From Gammaproteobacteria bacterium (GTDB lineage Bacteria; Pseudomonadota; Gammaproteobacteria; HTCC5015): 64,000 bases of DNA. The position numbers and the translations under genes are program-made. Numbering within the stretch: position 1 is the first letter of the stretch; each line of letters starts with the position of its first letter. Below are positions 9,772 to 19,916 of this stretch, one piece after another. Where the stretch lies: positions 620,001 to 684,000 of the forward strand of contig BPKE01000002.1 of NCBI GenBank assembly GCA_026004975.1, given 5' to 3'. The notes beneath the pieces were generated by a model. The model ran no database searches. It was not told the DNA's origin and saw only the letters and a list, made by a program, of their open reading frames with translations.

Positions 9772-11292
9772 TCAAGCCGAAAACAGCGGCGGCTCGCCCG
9801 CGACCGTCTGGTCGATCGGGCCGCTGCCCGCCGGGTTGAGCACCGGGTCGGCGGTGAGCACTTCCGGGTTGAGCACGCCGAAGGCGCGATAGATCGTCGC
9901 CGCCACCGCCGCCGGTTCGAACTCGTAGCTGTCCGGCGCCGGCACCTGCACCTGGTTGTTGGTGCCCGGCGTGCCGCTGCGCCGCGTGCGGCCGACCACC
10001 TTGCCGAGCGCGCCGGCGGGGCGCACCGCCGCGCCCATCAGGGTGAACAGGTTCTGCAGATTGCCGTGGTCCCAGCCGCAGGAACCGTTCAGGTTGCAAC
10101 GCCGGCCGAACTCACCGTAGACGTTGATGAGGATGTTGCCGGTGCTGCGCGCCACCCCACCCGGCGTCGTGCCGTCCGCGTAGCGGATGTGCTTGCAGGC
10201 CACGCGCAACGTCTCGAACAGATCCTGCATCCGTTCCGCGTAGCGGTCACAGCCGTTGTTGTGGTCGTCCCAGCCGCCCAGGCCGACGTTGCCCGCCGAG
10301 ATGAACAAGGTGTCGGGATTCTCGACCGCCAGCGTCACCGCGGCGCGGATCTGCTCGGCGAAGCGGTTGTTCGGGTACTGCAGCGTCACGGTCCCGTCGC
10401 CGTTGTCCTGGAAGTCCTCGGCCAGATCCTCCGGATCGATCGCGGCCTGCGAAAACACCAGCGGCGCCTCGAAACGCGCGCCGATGTCGCCGATCTGCGC
10501 GGCCAGCTGGGCGCGTGCCTCCAGCGCCAGCTTGACCCGCGAAAAGCGCCCCTGGGTGCCGTTCACCGCCTCGACCAGCTGGTCGAAGATCGGCTCCATG
10601 CGGCGCGCGAAGGGGTTTTCGAGGTCGGTGCCGAGGGTCTGGTAGCGCAGGCCGAGGTCCAGCTCGGCACCGGGATCCGGGGCGAAAAAGGTCGTCTCCC
10701 CCTCCAGCGACACGAAAGGCAGGATCAACTCGCCAAGAGAGCCCTTGCCCAGGGCCGCCAGGTACTGCCCGGCGTTGCGGCTGAGCAACTGCGCCAGCAC
10801 CGTGCCGATGCCCGGCCGCCCTTCGACGTCGGTCGTGCCCTTCTGGGCCTGGAAGATGCTCTCGCGGTGCGAACGCGAGTCGTTCACCCGCTTGACCATC
10901 GTGCGGTAGACGGTCATGTAGCCGCGGTTCACCAGGAATTCCATGGCCTGCCCCCCGGCGTCGCGCCAGAAGCCGCGCGGCGTGATCTGGCCGTCTTCCG
11001 GGTCGTCGGCGGTGGTCGCCAGGATGCCGCGGATGTTGTTGGCGTAGGAGCTCTGCGAGGCGGCCGCGATGTCCTCGATCTGGGTCAGGTTGCCGGACAG
11101 TTCCGACGGCCCGCCATAGAGAAAGATGTTGATCACCTGCGGCAGCGGCGCGGTCACGCTGACCTCGGCCGCGTCGTAATCCGGGCTCGCCGCCCAACTG
11201 CGCTGCAGCAGGGCGTCGAGCGTGAACGTCGCCGGCACGTACAAGGCCGTGCCGCCCAATCCCGCAAACTTGAGGAAATCCCGACGGTTCAT
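9772..11292 (-). CDS. Tat-exported DUF1501 family protein
   Basis: A 506-residue protein with a twin-arginine signal (MNRRDFLKFAGLGGTALY) and alkaline-phosphatase/sulfatase-like DUF1501 features: GGPSELSGN near the N-terminus, the SHRESIFQAQKG block, SAGNVGLGGWDDHN, and GEFGRRCNLNGSCGWDHGN. DUF1501 proteins are exported, mostly uncharacterised members of the alkaline phosphatase superfamily. I chose ATG 11292 (SD AAGGGGG) over a GTG two codons upstream. It lies 10 bases downstream of the lipoprotein gene below and is surely co-transcribed with it. Confidence 0.85.
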   Translation of the reverse strand: MNRRDFLKFAGLGGTALYVPATFTLDALLQRSWAASPDYDAAEVSVTAPLPQVINIFLYGGPSELSGNLTQIEDIAAASQSSYANNIRGILATTADDPEDGQITPRGFWRDAGGQAMEFLVNRGYMTVYRTMVKRVNDSRSHRESIFQAQKGTTDVEGRPGIGTVLAQLLSRNAGQYLAALGKGSLGELILPFVSLEGETTFFAPDPGAELDLGLRYQTLGTDLENPFARRMEPIFDQLVEAVNGTQGRFSRVKLALEARAQLAAQIGDIGARFEAPLVFSQAAIDPEDLAEDFQDNGDGTVTLQYPNNRFAEQIRAAVTLAVENPDTLFISAGNVGLGGWDDHNNGCDRYAERMQDLFETLRVACKHIRYADGTTPGGVARSTGNILINVYGEFGRRCNLNGSCGWDHGNLQNLFTLMGAAVRPAGALGKVVGRTRRSGTPGTNNQVQVPAPDSYEFEPAAVAATIYRAFGVLNPEVLTADPVLNPAGSGPIDQTVAGEPPLFSA

Positions 11293-11302
11293 GGCCACCC
11301 CC

Positions 11303-13108
11303 TTACTCGCCGATGCGGCGCAGGTAATACGCTTCCGGCAGGCGCGAGATGTAATCGAACGTCGCGCGCGCCATGTCGTCCCAGGCCCAATCGTTCACCC
11401 TCGGCCGCCCGTTCTCGTCGTAACGCCAGTACCAGCGGTTCACCGGCACCTGTTCGGTCGTGTCACCGTCCTCGTCGACGTCGTTGACGTCCGGCGCCAG
11501 CACCTCTTCCGGCCCGAACAAGGCCAGCAGCGCCTCGCGCTCGTCGCTCTGCGCACGGCGCTGCAAGGCGGTCAGGAACAGGAAGTCCAGGTATTCGGAC
11601 GGCGACAGCGCGGCGAGCTCCGGACGCAGATGCGCGTCGGGCTCGTCGTCCTCGTCGGCGGCCGGCGCCACCGCTTCGTCCGAGACGAACAGCAGGCCGT
11701 CGATGAACACGGGCTCGCCGTCGATGTCGCGCCGCCGCCCGGCCCAGGCGTTGCTGTTGAAGAACACCGAATCCCGCAGGGCGTTGTGGTAGCTGACGAA
11801 ACTCAGCGGGTCGGTGGGCACCTCGGGCAAACGGCCGATCTTGTAGGTCATGGTCGCCCAGCCCATGTTCCCCATGTAGAGGCGATTGAAGCGGTTGCTG
11901 GCCATGTTGCGCCAGATGCGCTCGTCGAGGCTGCCGGCGTCGGCGCGCACGTCCCAGCGCAAGGCGTCGAGCAGCGGCAGGAGGTACTCGTCGAAACCCC
12001 GCACCCGTTCGGTGCCGAGCAGGTATTCGCGCGAGAAGATCACGCCCTTGAACAGATCCTCGAAGGTTTCCATGCCCGCGGCGATGAGCGAGTCGCACAA
12101 GGCGAGACGGTCGGCGGGATCACGCTCGGCGAGATAGTAGTTGGTCACCACCTCGCAGACCCGCGGCAGCAACAGCGGATGGCCGGCCACCACGTTGTAG
12201 AAATCCTCGCAGGTGGTGATGTAGTAACCGCCGCTGTCGCCCACGCCGTCGCCGTCGGTGTCCTCCTGGAGGATCACCTGCGGCTCGGTGTTCGGGAAAT
12301 TGGTCTGGCTCAATTCGTAGTTCTGGTCCTCGGGGAGCAGGATGATGTCCTGGCAGGCGACGCCCACCTTGTCGGCGTCTTCGGCCCGGTCGAACAGGCC
12401 GAGGAACTCCTCCAGCCCCTCGACCCCGACGTTCTGCCCGGACCGGCCGATGCGCCAGTTCATGATGCTCGGCAGGTAACCGCGCACGATCGAGCGGATC
12501 GACTGGCCGGCGCCGATCGAAGACACCAGGTAAACGTAAGTCTTCTGGCAGTCGTTCATGCTGGTGCTCTCCATCTCCTCGGCGCAGCTGAAGAGGATGG
12601 TGTTGGAGAGCATGAGCGCGATGGCGTTGACGAAGGCGTTGCGCGACAGGGGATAATCGTGGATCAGCGCATAGGGCTCTTCCTTGGGTCGCGCCTCGGC
12701 GCTGAAGTTGTACTTGCGCAGATCCTCTTGCGGGTTGCCGGCCTCGTCCAGGCCGTAGATCGCCGCGCGCACCTCGCGGACGGTTTCGGTATCGAGGTCG
12801 CGGGCGACGGCGGCGCGGAAGGTGCCGTAGTAGTTCTCCCCGAAATCGGTCGTCCGCGGGTTGTTAAGGCCGCGCGACAGGTCGAAGAAGTCCTGGACCG
12901 GGATCCCCTTGTAGACGGCGGCGGCGAGCTTGGTGGCGACCTGGTACTTGGCGACCGCGTCCAGGGCCCGGTAATCGGCTTCGCTCAGCGACTGGCCGTA
13001 ACCGCTCGGGACCGAGAAATCCTCCGGCGCCGGGTCGCTGGGCACGTCGGCGTCGCAGCCGCCCAGGGCCGCCACGGCCAGGAGCACGATCGAAGCCACT
13101 CGCTGCAT
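11303..13108 (-). CDS. Unrecognised large lipoprotein paired with DUF1501 protein
   Basis: A 601-residue protein with a lipoprotein signal peptide (ATG at 13108, lipobox ALGGC, SD GGGAGTG). No family was recognised with confidence. It is acidic, carries a calcium-site-like DTDGDGVGDSGG segment around residue 290, several Cys, and a C-terminal helical part (SPSEYLDFLFLTALQRRAQSDE) whose style recalls the DUF1800/DUF1549-type partners usually encoded with DUF1501 proteins. The gene is the first of a two-gene operon. A cell-envelope role is inferred only from export signals and context. Confidence 0.7.
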   Translation of the reverse strand: MQRVASIVLLAVAALGGCDADVPSDPAPEDFSVPSGYGQSLSEADYRALDAVAKYQVATKLAAAVYKGIPVQDFFDLSRGLNNPRTTDFGENYYGTFRAAVARDLDTETVREVRAAIYGLDEAGNPQEDLRKYNFSAEARPKEEPYALIHDYPLSRNAFVNAIALMLSNTILFSCAEEMESTSMNDCQKTYVYLVSSIGAGQSIRSIVRGYLPSIMNWRIGRSGQNVGVEGLEEFLGLFDRAEDADKVGVACQDIILLPEDQNYELSQTNFPNTEPQVILQEDTDGDGVGDSGGYYITTCEDFYNVVAGHPLLLPRVCEVVTNYYLAERDPADRLALCDSLIAAGMETFEDLFKGVIFSREYLLGTERVRGFDEYLLPLLDALRWDVRADAGSLDERIWRNMASNRFNRLYMGNMGWATMTYKIGRLPEVPTDPLSFVSYHNALRDSVFFNSNAWAGRRRDIDGEPVFIDGLLFVSDEAVAPAADEDDEPDAHLRPELAALSPSEYLDFLFLTALQRRAQSDEREALLALFGPEEVLAPDVNDVDEDGDTTEQVPVNRWYWRYDENGRPRVNDWAWDDMARATFDYISRLPEAYYLRRIGE

Positions 13109-13232
13109 GACACTCCCCTTCGGGTGCGGGCTCACCGAGGCCGCCAGCATGCCGCAGGGACGCGGTGGCGGCTGCGACGCCCTTCACATTTCCCCCCGTA
13201 ACAACCCCTAGCCACGGCCGGCGGCGCCGTCC

Positions 13233-13261
13233 GTGACAGCCAGGGGGGGCTTGGGTAAGAT
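13233..13261 (+). promoter_or_regulatory. Candidate dapE promoter giving a near-leaderless mRNA
   Basis: GTGACA (13233-13238), 17-base spacer, TAAGAT (13256-13261). The predicted start of transcription falls within a few bases of the dapE ATG at 13270, and no Shine-Dalgarno is visible. Confidence 0.45.
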
Positions 13262-13269
13262 CGCCGCCC

Positions 13270-14421
13270 ATGAGCGAAGTCCTGGCGCTGGCCCGTGAAC
13301 TGATCCGCCGCCCGTCGGTGACGCCGGAGGACGCCGGCTGCCAGGCCCTGATCGGCGCCCGGCTGGCCCGGGCCGGCTTCCGGGTCGAATCGCTGCCCTT
13401 CGGGGCGGTTCAGAACTTGTGGGCGGTCTACGGCGAACACGGCCCCTTGCTGGTGTTCGCCGGCCACACCGACGTGGTGCCGCCCGGCCCTCGCGAGCGC
13501 TGGGACGGCGACCCCTTCGAACCGCGCATCGTGGACGGCTGGCTGTACGGCCGCGGGGCGGCGGACATGAAAGCGTCGCTGGCGGCGATGGTCTGCGCCG
13601 CGGAGCGTTTCCTGGCCGAAACGCAGGGGCGCTTCACCGGCCGCATCGGCTTTCTCGTCACCAGCGACGAGGAAGGCGACGCGGTCGACGGCACGGCGCG
13701 GGTGGTGGACACCCTGGTCGCGCGCGGCGAGCGCATCGACTGGTGCCTGGTGGGCGAGCCGAGCAGCGAGACGGCGCTCGGCGACGTGATCAAGCACGGC
13801 CGCCGCGGTTCCCTGTCCGGCCGCCTGACCGTGTTCGGCCGCCAGGGACACGTCGCCTACCCGCAGCGCGCCGACAACCCGATCCATCGCGCGGCGCCGT
13901 TGCTGGCCGAGCTGTGCGCCGCGCGTTTCGACGACGGCGACGCCGATTTCCCGCCGACCGGCTTCCAGATTTCCAACATCCACGCCGGCACCGGCGCCGG
14001 CAACGTGATTCCGGGCGAGTTGACGATCGACTTCAATTTCCGCTATTCACCCAACACCCGCGCCGAGGATCTCCAGACCTGGGTGGCCGAGCGGGTCGCC
14101 GGCCACGGCTTGCGCCACACGCTCGACTGGCAGCACGGCGCCCGGCCGTTCATCACCCGCGGCGGCGCGCTGCTCGAAGCGCTGCAGGCGGCGGTCGCCG
14201 AGGTCACCGGCCGCAAGCCGCGCCTGTCCACCGCCGGCGGCACTTCCGACGGCCGCTTCATCGCGCCGACCGGCGCGCAGGTCGTCGAGATCGGGCCGGT
14301 GAACGCGACCATCCACCAGGTCAACGAGCGGGTCGCGGTGGCCGACCTCGAGCCGCTCGCCGCCATCCACCAGGCCGTCCTGCGGCGGCTGTTTCCGGTC
14401 GAACGAGGGTCTCGAAAATGA
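13270..14421 (+). CDS. dapE: Succinyl-diaminopimelate desuccinylase
   Basis: A 383-residue M20 metallopeptidase-fold enzyme that hydrolyses N-succinyl-LL-diaminopimelate in lysine/peptidoglycan precursor synthesis. Two-zinc ligands are visible: FAGHTDVVPPG, GRGAADMKAS, and the catalytic Glu pair in TSDEEGDA; the dimerisation domain and the final ATIHQVNERV follow. Length matches the family (about 375). It overlaps the following peptidase gene by 4 bases (ATGA). Confidence 0.96.
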   Translation: MSEVLALARELIRRPSVTPEDAGCQALIGARLARAGFRVESLPFGAVQNLWAVYGEHGPLLVFAGHTDVVPPGPRERWDGDPFEPRIVDGWLYGRGAADMKASLAAMVCAAERFLAETQGRFTGRIGFLVTSDEEGDAVDGTARVVDTLVARGERIDWCLVGEPSSETALGDVIKHGRRGSLSGRLTVFGRQGHVAYPQRADNPIHRAAPLLAELCAARFDDGDADFPPTGFQISNIHAGTGAGNVIPGELTIDFNFRYSPNTRAEDLQTWVAERVAGHGLRHTLDWQHGARPFITRGGALLEALQAAVAEVTGRKPRLSTAGGTSDGRFIAPTGAQVVEIGPVNATIHQVNERVAVADLEPLAAIHQAVLRRLFPVERGSRK

Positions 14422-16480
14422 ACCGCGATCCGATCCGCTTGCCGCTGTACCTCGCACTGCTCGCCCTGGCCGCCTGCCGCGGCGCGCCGCCGACGGCGCC
14501 GCCCGAACCGTCCCCCGCCGCCCCGCCGCCCGCCGAACCGGCCCAAGCGCCGGCCGATCCCCAGGCGGCCGCCTATGCGGCGCGCTGCAAGGAGGAGATC
14601 GCCGCGGCGCGGGCCGCCTTCGAGGCGCTCGCCGGCGGCCGCGGCGGCGAAGCCCTGACGGTCCTGGAGGAGTTCAACGCGCTGCAGATGCAGCTCGACC
14701 GCACCGGCGGGCTGGCCAGCCTGTACCGCAACGTGCACCCCAACCCGGCGCTGCGCGAGGCGGCCGACCGCTGCCAGCAGGAACTGAGCGCGCTGGCCAC
14801 CGAGATCGGCCTGTCGCGCCCCCTCTACGAGCGCCTCTGGCGGCCCTGGACCCGAGCGGCCTGGACGCGGCCGCCCGGCGCCTGCTCACGCGGACGCTGG
14901 ACGATTTCCGCCGCGCCGGCGTCAATCTCGACGCGGCCGGCCGCGCCCGCGTCCAGGCGCTCAACGCCGAGCTGGTCGAGCTGGGCCAGCGGTTCAACCG
15001 CAACATCCGCGAGGACGTGCGCCACATCGAACTCGAGTCGGCCGACCGCCTCGAGGGGCTGCCGCAAGACTACATCGACCGCCACCCGCCCGGCCCGGAC
15101 GGCCGCATCCGCATCACCACGGACTACCCGGATTACTTCCCGTTCATGCAGTACGCCGCCGACGACGCCGCCCGCCTCGCCCTCTACAAGGCCTTCATGA
15201 ACCGCGGCTGGCCGGCCAACCGCGAAGTGCTGGCACAGATCCTCGCCAAGCGCCACGCCCTGGCGCGCCTGCTCGGCTACCCGAGCTACGCCCACCTGGT
15301 GACCGAAGACAAGATGATCCGCAGCCCGGAGCGCGCCCAGGCGTTCATCAACAAGGTCAACACCCTGGCGATGGCGCGGGCCGAACAGGACTACCGCATC
15401 CTGCTCGAACGGCTGCGGCGCATCGATCCGGGCGCCACGGCGGTCGGCGACTGGCAGAAGATGTACCTCGAAGAACAGGTCAAACGCGAGCGCTACGGCC
15501 TGGATGCGCAGGTGCTGCGCCCCTACTTCGCCTACGCGCGCGTGCGCGACGGCATCTTCCGCCTGGTCGAAGACCTGTTCGCCGTCGAGATCCGCCCCTG
15601 GACGCCCGGCCCCGAGGACCCGCCGCTGTGGCATCCGAGCGTGACCGCCTGGGAAGTGGTCGACGGCGGGCGCGTGTTGGGACGCTTTTATCTCGACATG
15701 CACCCGCGCGAAGGCAAGTACAAGCACGCGGCCCATTTCACCATCCAGACCGGCGTCGCCGGCCGGCGCCTGCCGATGGCGGCACTGGTGTGCAACTTCC
15801 CGGATCCAGAGGCCGGCCCGGCCTATCTCGAGCACCGTGAGGTGGAAACCTTCCTGCACGAGTTCGGCCACCTGCTGCACGGCATCTTCGCCGGCCACCA
15901 GCGCTGGGTCGCCCAGTCCGGCATCGCCACCGAATGGGATTTCGTGGAAGCCCCGTCCCAACTGCTCGAAGAGTGGATCTGGGACGCCGAGAGCCTGCGC
16001 CGGTTCGCGGTGGACGACGCCGGCCGGCCGATCCCCGACGCGCTGGTCGAACGCATGAACGCCGCGCGCCGCTTCGGCCGCGGCCTGTTCGCCCGCCACC
16101 AGATGTTCTACGCCGCGCTGTCGCTCAACTACCACAACCGCGATCCGGCGCAGATCGATCTGGACGGCTTGATGATCCGCCTGCGCGCGCAGTATTCGCC
16201 GTTCCCGCACGTGCCCGGGACCCATTTCTACGCCAGTTTCGGACACCTGGTGGGCTACTCGGCGCTGTATTACACCTACATGTGGTCGCTGGCCATCGCC
16301 CAGGACATGCTCAGCGTGTTCCGCGACAACGGCATGCTCGACCGGGCGACGGCGCTGCGATACCGGAAGACCGTGCTCGAGCCGGGCGGCAGTCGGGACG
16401 CCGAGGCACTGGTGCAGGATTTTCTCGGCCGACCGTTCGACTTCGCCGCCTTCGCCGCCTGGCTGAACCGCGAGGACTGA
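14418..16480 (+). pseudogene. M3 family zinc oligopeptidase, lipoprotein, frameshifted
   Basis: A thimet-oligopeptidase-like protein. The N-terminus is a lipoprotein signal (lipobox LAAC at residue about 15-18) followed by a Pro/Ala-rich linker. The catalytic part carries ETFLHEFGHLLHG (HExxH), then ATEWDFVEAPSQLLEEW, and AGFSALYYTYMW-like FGHLVGYSALYYTYMW. The frame changes at 14838-14841: one G appears missing from a GG that should be GGG, after LYERLW and before AALDPSGLDA. With it restored the protein is 687 residues, normal for M3 enzymes. It lies between dapE and an oligopeptide transporter, which suggests a role in peptide recycling. Confidence 0.85.
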
Positions 16481-16505
16481 ACTCGGCCTGCAACGAGGAG
16501 CGACC

Positions 16506-18113
16506 ATGCGACACCTCATCGCCGCCGGTTTGCTGATCGGCCTGGGCCTGCTGGGCGGCTGCTCGGGGGGGCAGGATCTGCCCGCGGGCGTGCTGCGCAT
16601 CGGCAACGGCACCGAACCGCAGGACTTGGACCCGCACGTCACCACGGGGCTGCCGGAGTACCGCATCCAGTTGGCCCTTTTCGAAGGCCTGGTCGCCAAG
16701 GATCCGCGCACCCTGGAACCGGTGCCGGCGGTGGCGCGGCACTGGACCGTTTCCGACGACGGCCTGCGTTACACCTTCGAGTTGCGCCCCGAGGCCCGCT
16801 GGTCGAACGGCGATGCGGTCACCGCCGACGATTTCGTGTTCAGCTTCCGGCGCCTGCTCACGCCGGCGCTGGGCGGCGAATACGCCTACATGCTCTACCC
16901 CATCGTCAACGCCCGCGCCTACCATCTCGGGCAGATCGACGATTTCGCCGCGGTCGGCGTGCGCGCCCCCGATCCGCACACGCTCGTCATCGAGCTCGAG
17001 CACCCCGTGCCCTATTTTCTGCAATTGCTCGACCACCACAGCGCCTACCCCGTGCACCGGCCGACCATCGAAGCCTTCGGCGCCCAGGCGCGGCGCGGCA
17101 CCGCCTGGACGCGACCCGGCAACCTCGTCGGCAACGGCCCCTTCGTCCTGCGCGAGTGGAGCGTGAACCGGCGCATCGTCGTCGAGCCGAACCCGCACTA
17201 CTGGAACGCCGGCGCGGTCCATCTGCCGGCGATCGCCTTTTTGCCCGTGGAAGACGCCAACACCCAGGAGCGGATGTTCCGCGGCGGCCAGTTGGACATC
17301 GTGCTCGGCGGCCTCAACCCGGACAAAATCGAGTACTACCGGCGCGAGCGCCCGCAGGCGCTGCGCGTCTCGCCCGCCTACGCGACCTATTACTACGAGT
17401 TCAACACCCGGCGGCCGCCGTTCGACGACCCGCGGGTGCGCCGCGCCCTGGCCATGGCCATCGACCGCGAGGCGATCGTCGAGCGCGTCACCCGCGGCGG
17501 CCAGCGCCCCGCCGCGGCCCTCACCCCGCCCGATCCCTACGGCTACCGGCCGCCCGAGGCGCTGCGCTTCGACCCCGAGGCCGCCCGCGCCCTGCTCGCC
17601 GAGGCCGGCTACCCCGACGGGCGCGGTTTCCCGCCGTTCGAAGTGCTCTACAACACCGCGGAGATGCACCAACGCATCGCCGTCGCCATCCAGCAGATGT
17701 GGAAGCGCCACCTGAACATCGAGGCGCGCTTGACCAACATGGAATGGAAGGTCTACCTGGCGGCCCGCAACGACGGCGAATTCGACGTCGCCCGCGCCGG
17801 CTGGGTGGGCGATTTCCTCGACCCGATCAATTTCCTCGAGTTGCTGTCCGGGTACAGCGGCAACAACCACAGCGGCTGGTCCGACCCGCGCTTCGACGCG
17901 CTGCTCGAGCAATCCAACCGGGAGCGCGACCGCGCGCGCCGCTACGCCTTGCTGCAGGAAGCCGAGCGCCTGGCGATGGAAGCGATGCCGGTGATCCCCA
18001 TCTATTACTATTCGAACGTGCAACTGGTCTCCGAGCGGGTGCAGGGCTGGCACGACAACCTGCTCGATTACCACCCCTACCTCGGCGTGCGCCTGGACCG
18101 GGCGGCCGACTGA
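16506..18113 (+). CDS. oppA: Oligopeptide ABC transporter substrate-binding lipoprotein (OppA/MppA type)
   Basis: A 535-residue periplasmic binding protein of the SBP family 5. The lipoprotein signal ends LLGGC. Family features are IGNGTEPQDLDPH near the N-terminus, RPEARWSNGDAVTADDFVFS, and ARAGWVGDFLDPINFLEL in the C-terminal lobe. It binds peptides and delivers them to the permeases encoded next. SD GAGGAG precedes the ATG. Symbol given by family and operon; the exact peptide (nutrient versus murein peptide) cannot be told. Confidence 0.88.
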   Translation: MRHLIAAGLLIGLGLLGGCSGGQDLPAGVLRIGNGTEPQDLDPHVTTGLPEYRIQLALFEGLVAKDPRTLEPVPAVARHWTVSDDGLRYTFELRPEARWSNGDAVTADDFVFSFRRLLTPALGGEYAYMLYPIVNARAYHLGQIDDFAAVGVRAPDPHTLVIELEHPVPYFLQLLDHHSAYPVHRPTIEAFGAQARRGTAWTRPGNLVGNGPFVLREWSVNRRIVVEPNPHYWNAGAVHLPAIAFLPVEDANTQERMFRGGQLDIVLGGLNPDKIEYYRRERPQALRVSPAYATYYYEFNTRRPPFDDPRVRRALAMAIDREAIVERVTRGGQRPAAALTPPDPYGYRPPEALRFDPEAARALLAEAGYPDGRGFPPFEVLYNTAEMHQRIAVAIQQMWKRHLNIEARLTNMEWKVYLAARNDGEFDVARAGWVGDFLDPINFLELLSGYSGNNHSGWSDPRFDALLEQSNRERDRARRYALLQEAERLAMEAMPVIPIYYYSNVQLVSERVQGWHDNLLDYHPYLGVRLDRAAD

Positions 18114-18117
18114 GCCG

Positions 18118-19059
18118 ATGCTGCGCTTCATCGCCGGCCGGCTGCTGCAGGCCATCCCCGTGCTGTGGGTGATCGTCACCCTCACTTTCTTCCTGGTGCG
18201 CCTGGCGCCGGGCGGCCCCTTCGACACCGAGCGCGCCGTCAGCCCCGAGGTGCGCGCCGCGCTCGAAGCGCATTACGGCCTCGACGCCCCGTTGTGGCGC
18301 CAGTACCTGGACTACCTGGCCGGCGTCCTGCGCGGCGACTTCGGCCCGTCGTTCAAATACGCCAACCGCAGCGTCACCGAACTGATCGCCGCCGGCTTCC
18401 CGGTCACGGCCGAGCTCGGCCTTTGGGCCCTGTCGATCGCCGTGCTGCTGGGCGTGGGCGCCGGCCTGATCGCCGCGCTGCGCCCCCGGCGTTGGCCGGA
18501 TCACCTGGCCATGAGCGCCGCCATGCTCGGCATCTGCCTGCCCTCCTTCGTGCTCGGCCCCCTGCTCGCCCTGCTGTTCGGCATCGTCCTCGGCTGGCTG
18601 CCGGTCTCCGGCTGGGGGCTGACACCCGGCGACAAGATCCTGCCGGCGCTGACCCTGGGGGCGGGCTATGCGGCCTACCTCGCCCGCCTGACGCGCGGCG
18701 GCCTGCTGGAAATGCTCAGCCAGGACTTCGTCCGCACCGCCCGCGCCAAGGGCGCCGGCGAACTGCGGGTGCTGCTCGTCCACGCCCTGCGCGGCGGCCT
18801 GGTGCCGGTGGTCGCCTTCCTGGGACCGGCCGCCGCCGGCCTGCTCGCCGGCTCCTTCGTCGTCGAGACGGTGTTCCAGATCCCCGGCCTGGGCCGCTTC
18901 TTCGTGCAGGCCGCCTTCAACCGCGACTACACCATGGTCATGGGCATGACCGTGTTCTTCTCCACCCTGATCGTGCTGTTCAACCTGCTCGCGGACATCG
19001 CGCTGGTGTGGCTGGATCCCCGGCTGCGCGGCGCGGCCGGCCAGGGAGGCGGCCGATGA
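18118..19059 (+). CDS. oppB: Oligopeptide ABC transporter permease OppB
   Basis: A 313-residue inner-membrane permease with six predicted membrane segments. The N-terminal segment ([21 protein letters not shown]...) and the EAA loop ([18 protein letters not shown]) are typical of OppB/DppB. It starts 4 bases after oppA and its stop overlaps the oppC ATG (ATGA), so subunits are made together. Confidence 0.93.
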   Translation: MLRFIAGRLLQAIPVLWVIVTLTFFLVRLAPGGPFDTERAVSPEVRAALEAHYGLDAPLWRQYLDYLAGVLRGDFGPSFKYANRSVTELIAAGFPVTAELGLWALSIAVLLGVGAGLIAALRPRRWPDHLAMSAAMLGICLPSFVLGPLLALLFGIVLGWLPVSGWGLTPGDKILPALTLGAGYAAYLARLTRGGLLEMLSQDFVRTARAKGAGELRVLLVHALRGGLVPVVAFLGPAAAGLLAGSFVVETVFQIPGLGRFFVQAAFNRDYTMVMGMTVFFSTLIVLFNLLADIALVWLDPRLRGAAGQGGGR

Positions 19060-19916
19060 GCCCCGGCCGCGGACAGTGGCGCGATGCCTGGCGGCGCTTG
19101 CGCCGGCACCGGCCGGCGATGGCCGCCCTCGTCTATCTCGCCGTGCTCGGCGCCGCCGCGCTGCTCGCGCCCCATCTGGCGCCCTATGCCTACGACGCCC
19201 AGGATCTCGCCCTGGGCGCGACCCCGCCCTCGGCCGCGCACTGGTTCGGCACCGACGTGTTCGGCCGGGACCTGTTCACGCGCGTGCTCTACGGCGCGCG
19301 CGTCTCGCTGCTGGTCGGTCTGGTCGCCACCGCCGTGGCGCTGTGCATCGGCGTGCTGTGGGGCACGGTGGCCGGCTACCTCGGCGGCCGGGTGGACGCG
19401 GTGATGATGCGCATCGTCGACATTCTCTACGGCCTGCCCTTCATCCTCTTCGTCATCCTGCTGCTCGTCGTCTTCGGCCGGCACCTCGTGCTGCTGTTTT
19501 TGGCGATCGGCGCGGTCGAGTGGCTGACCATGGCGCGCATCGTCCGCGCCCAGGTGATGTCGCTGCGCCACCAGGAATTCGTGCTCGCGGCCCGGAGCAT
19601 GGGGTTTTCCACCCCGCGGATCCTGTTCCGGCACATCGTGCCCAACACCTGGGGACCGGTGATCGTCTACACCACGCTCACCATCCCCAACGTCATCCTC
19701 CTCGAGTCCTTCCTGAGCTTCCTCGGGCTCGGCGTGCAACCACCGGCCGCCTCCTGGGGGCTGCTGATCAGCCACGGCGTCGAGAGCATGGAGGCCTATC
19801 CGTGGCTGCTGCTGTTTCCGGCCCTGGCGTTGTTCACCACCCTGCTCGCCCTCAACACCCTCGGCGACGGCCTGCGCGACGCCCTCGACCCCAAGACCGC
19901 GGGGGATGCACCGTGA
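19056..19916 (+). CDS. oppC: Oligopeptide ABC transporter permease OppC
   Basis: A 286-residue partner permease. It has the OppC N-terminal segment, the [19 protein letters not shown] signature, the EAA loop ([17 protein letters not shown]) and the ending [15 protein letters not shown]. Overlaps oppB by 4 bases and the next gene by 4 bases (GTGA). Confidence 0.94.
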   Translation: MSPGRGQWRDAWRRLRRHRPAMAALVYLAVLGAAALLAPHLAPYAYDAQDLALGATPPSAAHWFGTDVFGRDLFTRVLYGARVSLLVGLVATAVALCIGVLWGTVAGYLGGRVDAVMMRIVDILYGLPFILFVILLLVVFGRHLVLLFLAIGAVEWLTMARIVRAQVMSLRHQEFVLAARSMGFSTPRILFRHIVPNTWGPVIVYTTLTIPNVILLESFLSFLGLGVQPPAASWGLLISHGVESMEAYPWLLLFPALALFTTLLALNTLGDGLRDALDPKTAGDAP

